45,776 bases of DNA from contig CAJYJO010000054.1 in the NCBI GenBank assembly GCA_913774845.1, positions 1 through 45,776 of the forward strand, written 5' to 3'. This stretch comes from an uncultured Microbacterium sp. GTDB lineage: Bacteria > Actinomycetota > Actinomycetes > Actinomycetales > Microbacteriaceae. Both the position numbers and the translations under genes were made by a program. Shown piece after piece: positions 42,019-45,776 of this stretch. Below the pieces are notes generated by a model. That model was given only the letters and a program-made list of their open reading frames with translations. It made no database searches and was not told where the DNA came from. Positions within the stretch are counted from its first letter, which is position 1. Each line of letters starts with the position of its first letter.

Positions 42019-42570
42019 ATGGGTGAGGAACGGCGCGTGCATCTGTCGAAGAAGGCTCCCGAGGCGTACGAGGCGCTGCGCTCGTTCTCGACGACGGTCG
42101 GGCGCATCGCCGCGGAGGCCGGTATCGACGCGCGGCTGCGCGAGATCGTGCAGATCCACGCCTCGCAGCTCAACGGGTGCGCGTTCTGCGTGCGCGTCCA
42201 CGTGGATGCCGCGGTCAAGGCCGGCCTCGACGCCGACGTCATCGCGCAGATCGCGACCTGGCGGGAGTCGGGCGTGTTCGACGAGCGCGAGCGCGCCGCC
42301 CTCGAGCTGACCGAGGCGTTCACCTTCATCCACGAGGGAGGTGTCCCCGACGAGGTGTACGACCAGGCGGGCGGCATCCTCAGCGAATCCGAGTACGTCG
42401 CCCTCAGCTGGGTGCTCGTGGCTATCAACGCCTTCAACCGCGTCGCGATCGCCGGGCGCTACCCGGTGCCGCCCCGCCCCGGTGCCCCCGCGGTCGTGGC
42501 CCCGGATGCCGCGCCCCCGGCGACGACGGCCCCGCGCGCGCCGCACTCGCATCCGGAGGGCGACGCGTGA
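42019..42570 (+). CDS. carboxymuconolactone decarboxylase/AhpD-like protein
   Basis: The 183-residue protein contains the AhpD-type redox site CAFC (Cys54, Cys57) and His61, with Glu42 in the expected position; in AhpD these relay electrons in peroxide reduction. The core domain covers about residues 20-155, followed by a Pro/Ala-rich tail ending in a His-rich PHSHPE. The ATG is six bases after TAGGCT, so the mRNA is probably leaderless. It overlaps the phosphatase gene (GTGA, 42567-42570) and should be cotranscribed with it. Confidence 0.87.
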   Translation: MGEERRVHLSKKAPEAYEALRSFSTTVGRIAAEAGIDARLREIVQIHASQLNGCAFCVRVHVDAAVKAGLDADVIAQIATWRESGVFDERERAALELTEAFTFIHEGGVPDEVYDQAGGILSESEYVALSWVLVAINAFNRVAIAGRYPVPPRPGAPAVVAPDAAPPATTAPRAPHSHPEGDA

Positions 42571-43277
42571 GCGCATCGCTCGTCTCGGGCGCGGTCAACT
42601 TCCGGGATACGGGAGGGCTGCCGGCCGGCGGTCGCCGCACCCGACCGGGCGTGCTCTACCGTTCCGGCAACCTCGTCGCCGTCGACGACAGGGGCGCGCA
42701 GACCCTCCGCGACCTCGGCATCCGACGGGTCATCGACCTGCGCGACGAGTCCGAGGTCGCTCATGCGCCCAGTCGCCTCGACGACGCCGTCGAGATCCAG
42801 CACGAACCCCTCTTCCTCGGCTCGGTCGCGTCGTTCTTCACCCGCGACCTCGGTCTCGACGAGATGTACGCCGCGCTGATCGACGACTCCGCCGATCGGG
42901 TCGTGTCCGCGATCCGCGGCATCCTGGAGGCCCAGCCCGTGCTCGTGCACTGCACGGTCGGCAAGGACCGCACGGGTGTCACCGTCGCGCTCGCGCTCGC
43001 CGCGGCCGGCGTCGACCGCGAGGCGGTGATCGCCGACTACGCCCGCACCGAGGACTTCCTGCCCGCCGAGCGCAATGCGCGGGTCCTCGCGGCCATCCGT
43101 GCGATGCACCCCGACAACCGTCACGCCGAGGCCTTGGCGACCCGCTCGCCCGCCCCGGTCATGCGCGCCCTGCTGGAACGGGTCGATCGCGAGGCCGGTT
43201 CCGTCGCGGCCTACCTCGCCGCGAACGGGATGACCCCGGCCGAGATCGATCGTCTGCGTACGGTGCTGGTCGACTGA
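42567..43277 (+). CDS. tyrosine/dual-specificity phosphatase, PtpB/IphP-like
   Basis: The 236-residue protein has the phosphatase signature HCTVGKDRTG, so His128, Cys129 and Arg135 form the P-loop (HCxxxxxR, with Lys133 and Asp134 as in PtpB-type enzymes that can also act on phosphoinositides). N-terminal NFRDTGGLP and RSGNLV match the same group. The GTG start overlaps the upstream gene by four bases. No secretion signal is visible. Target not known. Confidence 0.92.
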   Translation: MSASLVSGAVNFRDTGGLPAGGRRTRPGVLYRSGNLVAVDDRGAQTLRDLGIRRVIDLRDESEVAHAPSRLDDAVEIQHEPLFLGSVASFFTRDLGLDEMYAALIDDSADRVVSAIRGILEAQPVLVHCTVGKDRTGVTVALALAAAGVDREAVIADYARTEDFLPAERNARVLAAIRAMHPDNRHAEALATRSPAPVMRALLERVDREAGSVAAYLAANGMTPAEIDRLRTVLVD

Positions 43278-43314
43278 GCGGCAACCGGTCGACATCGAGA
43301 TACTGAGCGGGAAC

Positions 43315-43333
43315 TCAGGTTAGGCAACCCTTC
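43315..43333 (+). promoter_or_regulatory. putative DtxR/IdeR iron box
   Basis: TCAGGTTAGGCAACCCTTC matches the 19-bp DtxR consensus (TTAGGTTAGGCTAACCTAA) at 14 positions, with a perfect AGGTTAGGC half. It covers the -35 region (about 43319-43324) of a promoter whose -10 is TATAGT at 43342-43347. Repression under iron sufficiency is inferred. Confidence 0.7.
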
Positions 43334-43341
43334 TTCGGCGG

Positions 43342-43347
43342 TATAGT
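43342..43347 (+). promoter_or_regulatory. -10 box TATAGT of the SIP-domain gene
   Basis: TATAGT sits ten bases before the ATG, so the transcript begins about four bases upstream of the start; the only SD-like bases (GGAAGG) lie at the transcript edge. Confidence 0.6.
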
Positions 43348-43357
43348 GGAAGGCATC

Positions 43358-43822
43358 ATGGCCCCCTCCACCGAGCACAACGACGCCGCCTGCCGCGCGT
43401 CGCGGCACACCCGTGTCCAGCACCTCATCACCGCCGACGAGACCTCTCTCGCCGAGCTCGAGACGCTGCTGGCCACCCTGCCGATCTGCTCGACGGGGCG
43501 CGTGTTCATCGAGGTCCCCGACGCCACCTGGATCGGCTCCGTCGCCGCTCCCGCGCGCATGACCCTCACCTGGCTCGACCGTTCGCGCCGAGGCGGGGCC
43601 CCCGGTACCGGTCGCGCCTGTGCGCCGGGCCAGGCGCTCGTGCGCGCCGTGTCGGGCTGGGCCGGCGAGATGCTGTGCTGCGACGACGATGCGACGCGGA
43701 TCGTGCTGCTGGGCGGCTACCTCGGCACGGCCGAGATCGTCGACGAGCTCGTGAGCCGCCACGGCGTCGACGCCCAGGCGATCCACACCCCCGAGCGCTT
43801 CGGCCTCGCCACCGCCCGCTGA
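43358..43822 (+). CDS. small SIP-domain protein (siderophore-interacting protein-like, C-terminal domain only)
   Basis: The 154-residue protein resembles the C-terminal half of siderophore-interacting reductases: VQHLITADETSLAELETLL and VFIEVPDATW at the start and LLGGYLGTAEIVDELVSR near the end. The N-terminal FAD-binding domain of ViuB-like enzymes is missing, so it may need a partner or have another role. I prefer the ATG at 43358 to the GTG at 43346, which lies within the -10 box. A DtxR/IdeR-like box in its promoter supports a place in iron metabolism. Confidence 0.75.
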   Translation: MAPSTEHNDAACRASRHTRVQHLITADETSLAELETLLATLPICSTGRVFIEVPDATWIGSVAAPARMTLTWLDRSRRGGAPGTGRACAPGQALVRAVSGWAGEMLCCDDDATRIVLLGGYLGTAEIVDELVSRHGVDAQAIHTPERFGLATAR

Positions 43823-43837
43823 CCGCTCCGGGGCCGC

Positions 43838-44293
43838 TCAGCTGCCCCGCGGGACGTAGTTGCCCTCGATCAGCCCCGCCTCGATCTCGAAACGGTTGCG
43901 TAGCGGATCGCGGCCCGCGAGGGCGTACAGCACGGGCATGAGGAAGCCGTAGCGGCGCCACTGGCGCCGATGCACCGCCTCGTGGCCGAGCACGACGTCG
44001 GTGGGGCGGTCGTCGCCGGTGAGGAAGCACCCGCCCACGCACACGCCGCCGCGCGGAAAGGCCCATGCCGGCAGCCCCCGGAACACCCAGAGCCCGTGTC
44101 TTCTCTCGACGCGCCCCGTGCTCCACATCGAGCCCCACACCCAGCCGACCGTGCAGCCGTACCAATAGCCGACGCGGCTGACGGGGGAGTCCAGCAGGAA
44201 ACGCGGGATGAAACGGTCGAGACGACGGCCGCGGGCCACGGCCCGGTCGGCGCGCTCGCGCCAGTCGACCGGCGGGCGGGGGATGGGGCTCAC
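43838..44293 (-). CDS. small HExxH-containing protein of unknown function
   Basis: The 151-residue protein starts at a GTG overlapping the arginase-like gene stop (GTGA, 44290-44293). It has the central motif VLGHEAVHRRQW, an HExxH as in zincins, followed by the candidate third ligand Glu in FEIEAGL, and several aromatic residues and Cys (GYWYGCTVGW, GGVCVGGCF). Relatives are, as far as I recall, labelled 'Fe-S oxidoreductase' in actinobacterial genomes without evidence that I know of. A minimal metallopeptidase fold is only inferred from the motif. Its last bases are 16 from the convergent SIP gene. Confidence 0.65.
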   Translation of the reverse strand: MSPIPRPPVDWRERADRAVARGRRLDRFIPRFLLDSPVSRVGYWYGCTVGWVWGSMWSTGRVERRHGLWVFRGLPAWAFPRGGVCVGGCFLTGDDRPTDVVLGHEAVHRRQWRRYGFLMPVLYALAGRDPLRNRFEIEAGLIEGNYVPRGS

Positions 44294-45102
44294 GCCAGAG
44301 CCCCGATCAGGCGGAGGATCGTCCCGAGATCGTCGACCGCGGCGGCCGGCGACGACGGGGAGAACTCGGTCAGGGTCGCCCCCGCCAGCGGCATCCGCTC
44401 TCGGAGGCGGCGGATGGATGCCGCGACGTCGGCGGTCCGCGCGCCGAACGGCTCGGGCAGGGCGACGCCGGTGATGTCGGCGGGATCGAGCACGTCGAGG
44501 TCGACGTGGACGAACACGCGGGACGCGCCGGTCGCCGCCACCGCGTCGGCGAGGGCGTCGGGATCGGCGAGGTCGGCGGGGAGCAGCCGACGCATGCCGT
44601 TCTCGTTCGCGAACCGGTGCTCTTCGGCCCCCATCGTGCGGGTGCCGGCCAGCACCACGCGGGAGGGAAGGATGCCGGGCGCCAGGCGCAGCAGCTCGTT
44701 CCCGTCTCCGACCAGGGCGCGCAGCACCATGCCGTGGAACGCACCGCTGACGCTGGTGTCGGGGGTGTGCAGGTCGGCGTGGGCGTCGAGCCACACGAGC
44801 GCGAGATCGTCGCCGGCGACGGCCGAGACCGCGCCGAGAGCCACACCGCAGTCCCCGCCCACCACGATCGCGGGCTCCGGGGAGGCGCGGACGGCGTCCT
44901 CGATGCTCTGTCGCATGCGCACGAGGGCGCTGAGGCGATGGATACCGGACCCCTGCGCGTCCCCGGCCTCGGCGGGCACCTCGAGCATCGTGGTCGCGGC
45001 GCGCGGCAGGTCGCCGGCGATCGCCTCGGCCCCGTCGATCAGCTGCATCGCGCGCGACGACGACGAGCCCTGCCACTGCGGGGCCACGATGAATCGGGTC
45101 AT
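44290..45102 (-). CDS. arginase/ureohydrolase family protein with an altered metal-site motif
   Basis: The 270-residue protein has the ureohydrolase pattern GGDCG (82-86), DAHADLHTP (106-114), VHVDLDVLDP and EFSP near the C-terminus. In arginase the first motif is GGDHS, whose His binds Mn; here Cys85 takes its place, a change I recall from other actinobacterial members. The other Asp/His ligands are kept, so it may bind one or two metals. Substrate could be agmatine, a formimino compound or another guanidine. It overlaps a small HExxH protein gene by four bases. Confidence 0.85.
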   Translation of the reverse strand: MTRFIVAPQWQGSSSSRAMQLIDGAEAIAGDLPRAATTMLEVPAEAGDAQGSGIHRLSALVRMRQSIEDAVRASPEPAIVVGGDCGVALGAVSAVAGDDLALVWLDAHADLHTPDTSVSGAFHGMVLRALVGDGNELLRLAPGILPSRVVLAGTRTMGAEEHRFANENGMRRLLPADLADPDALADAVAATGASRVFVHVDLDVLDPADITGVALPEPFGARTADVAASIRRLRERMPLAGATLTEFSPSSPAAAVDDLGTILRLIGALA

Positions 45103-45123
45103 GCGATCTCCTCCGCGGAAAGA

Positions 45124-45162
45124 CGGGAGTGCACCGCCCGGTGAAGGGGCGATGCACTCCCG
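45124..45162. terminator. terminator hairpin downstream of the PspA gene
   Basis: Stem CGGGAGTGCA (45124-45133) / TGCACTCCCG (45153-45162), a C/A mismatch, then CGCCC (45135-45139) / GGGCG (45147-45151) and a 7-nt loop. On the minus strand it is followed by GTCTTTCC. It lies six bases after the PspA stop. Confidence 0.8.
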
Positions 45163-45168
45163 GCGTCG

Positions 45169-45776
45169 TCAGACCTGGTCGGGGCTGGGCGCGTCGATCG
45201 CGGCGCGCTGCGGTCCACCGACCTTGAGTGCGGCGAGGCGGGCCTCGACCTCGGTCAGTTCGCCCACGTCTTCGAGCGCGTTGAACTGGGCGTCGATGCT
45301 CGAGGCGGCGAGCTCCTGCTTCCCGGCGGCGAGGGCCTCCTGGCGGCGGATCTTGTCTTCGAAACGGCCGAGCTCGCTCGTGGGGTCGAGCACGTCGATC
45401 GACTTGACGGCGTCGTGCACCCTGTTCTGAGCCTCGGCCACCTTGGCGCGAGCGGTGAGCTCGTTGCGCTTGGCCTTGAGCTGCTCGAGCTTGGTCTTCA
45501 TTCCGTTGAGGCCGTCTTTGAGCTTGTCGACGACCTCGGTCTGCGCGGCGATGGTGGGGGCGGCGGCCTTGGCCTCGCCCTCGGCGGTGATCTGACGCTG
45601 GAGGGCGATCTTGGCGAGGTTGTCGAACTTGTCGGCCTCGCTCAGGTTGCCTCCGGCGCGCAGTTCGTCGCCCTTGCGGCTGGCCGCGAGGGCCTTGTTG
45701 CCCCACTCGGCCGCGGCCTGCACGTCTTCCTGGTGGTCGCGCTCGAGCAGACGCAGGTTCCCGATCGTCTCGGCGA
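45169..45776 (-). CDS. PspA/IM30 (ESCRT-III-like) family protein, truncated by the window end
   Basis: The visible 201 residues are long charged coiled-coil helices (NLRLLERDHQEDVQAAAEWGNKALAASRKG and the continuous helix with EVVDKLKDGLNGMKTKLEQLKAKRNEL), typical of PspA/Vipp1 proteins that bind stressed membranes. The frame is open to the window edge, so the N-terminal amphipathic helix and about 60 residues are missing. The GTG at 45723 is internal and is not the start. A short Pro-containing tail (APSPDQV) ends it. A strong hairpin terminator follows. Confidence 0.88.
   Translation of the reverse strand, partial: AETIGNLRLLERDHQEDVQAAAEWGNKALAASRKGDELRAGGNLSEADKFDNLAKIALQRQITAEGEAKAAAPTIAAQTEVVDKLKDGLNGMKTKLEQLKAKRNELTARAKVAEAQNRVHDAVKSIDVLDPTSELGRFEDKIRRQEALAAGKQELAASSIDAQFNALEDVGELTEVEARLAALKVGGPQRAAIDAPSPDQV

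Overview
The window is one continuous stretch of high-GC (about 70% by eye) actinobacterial chromosome, most likely Microbacterium or a close Microbacteriaceae relative. The pointers are the fused actinobacterial 2-oxoglutarate decarboxylase Kgd, a sigma-R/anti-sigma pair divergent from aroA-rsgA, a GuaB1-type GMP reductase, the metY/metX pair and very frequent leaderless -10 boxes. It reads as ordinary housekeeping chromosome: no insertion sequence, phage gene, tRNA, rRNA or CRISPR array was seen. The genus call rests on remembered protein likeness, not on a search.

Layout. 1-4.4 kb: a small membrane protein, then aroA-rsgA-bcp (minus) divergent from sigH-rsrA (plus), with an exact sigma-R promoter in the gap. 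4.5-9.7 kb: an Eis-like acetyltransferase, then a two-gene membrane-lipid aminoacylation module (MprF-like synthase plus membrane esterase). 9.7-16.0 kb: kgd, guaB1 and a GH76 glycosidase. 16.1-18.6 kb: a two-gene CNNM/CorC-type transporter operon preceded by a possible 25-codon proline-rich leader peptide whose stop overlaps the transporter start. 18.7-23.8 kb: an old-yellow-enzyme reductase, NAD(P)HX dehydratase, a GT87-like membrane protein, a thiamine-binding protein and an MFS transporter. 24.0-27.6 kb: metX and metY with an SDR gene lacking the catalytic Tyr between them on the other strand. 27.8-33.3 kb: a second SDR, a membrane protein, an MFS transporter, a phosphoribosyltransferase-ung pair and a PAT-like acetyltransferase. 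33.3-34.3 kb: about 1 kb of non-coding DNA with four copies of an 86-bp palindromic repeat. 34.3-35.7 kb: a protealysin-type M4 protease with its emfourin-type inhibitor. 35.9-40.8 kb: a five-gene peptide-type ABC importer operon. 40.9-45.8 kb: an alpha/beta hydrolase, an AhpD-like protein overlapping a tyrosine phosphatase, an SIP-domain protein behind a DtxR/IdeR-like iron box, an arginase-family protein overlapping a small HExxH protein, and a PspA/IM30 gene cut by the window end.

Observations most worth following: (1) the word GGATGCCR/YGGCATCC occurs about 80 times, roughly seven times expectation, often as inverted pairs in intergenic hairpins; (2) the leaderless leader peptide coupled to the CNNM transporter looks like a candidate Mg2+-sensing element; (3) the four-copy 86-bp palindrome array; (4) many genes have a TANNNT box 6-8 nt before the start codon, implying leaderless mRNAs; (5) the aaPGS/esterase and protealysin/emfourin modules. 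All counts and alignments were made by eye.
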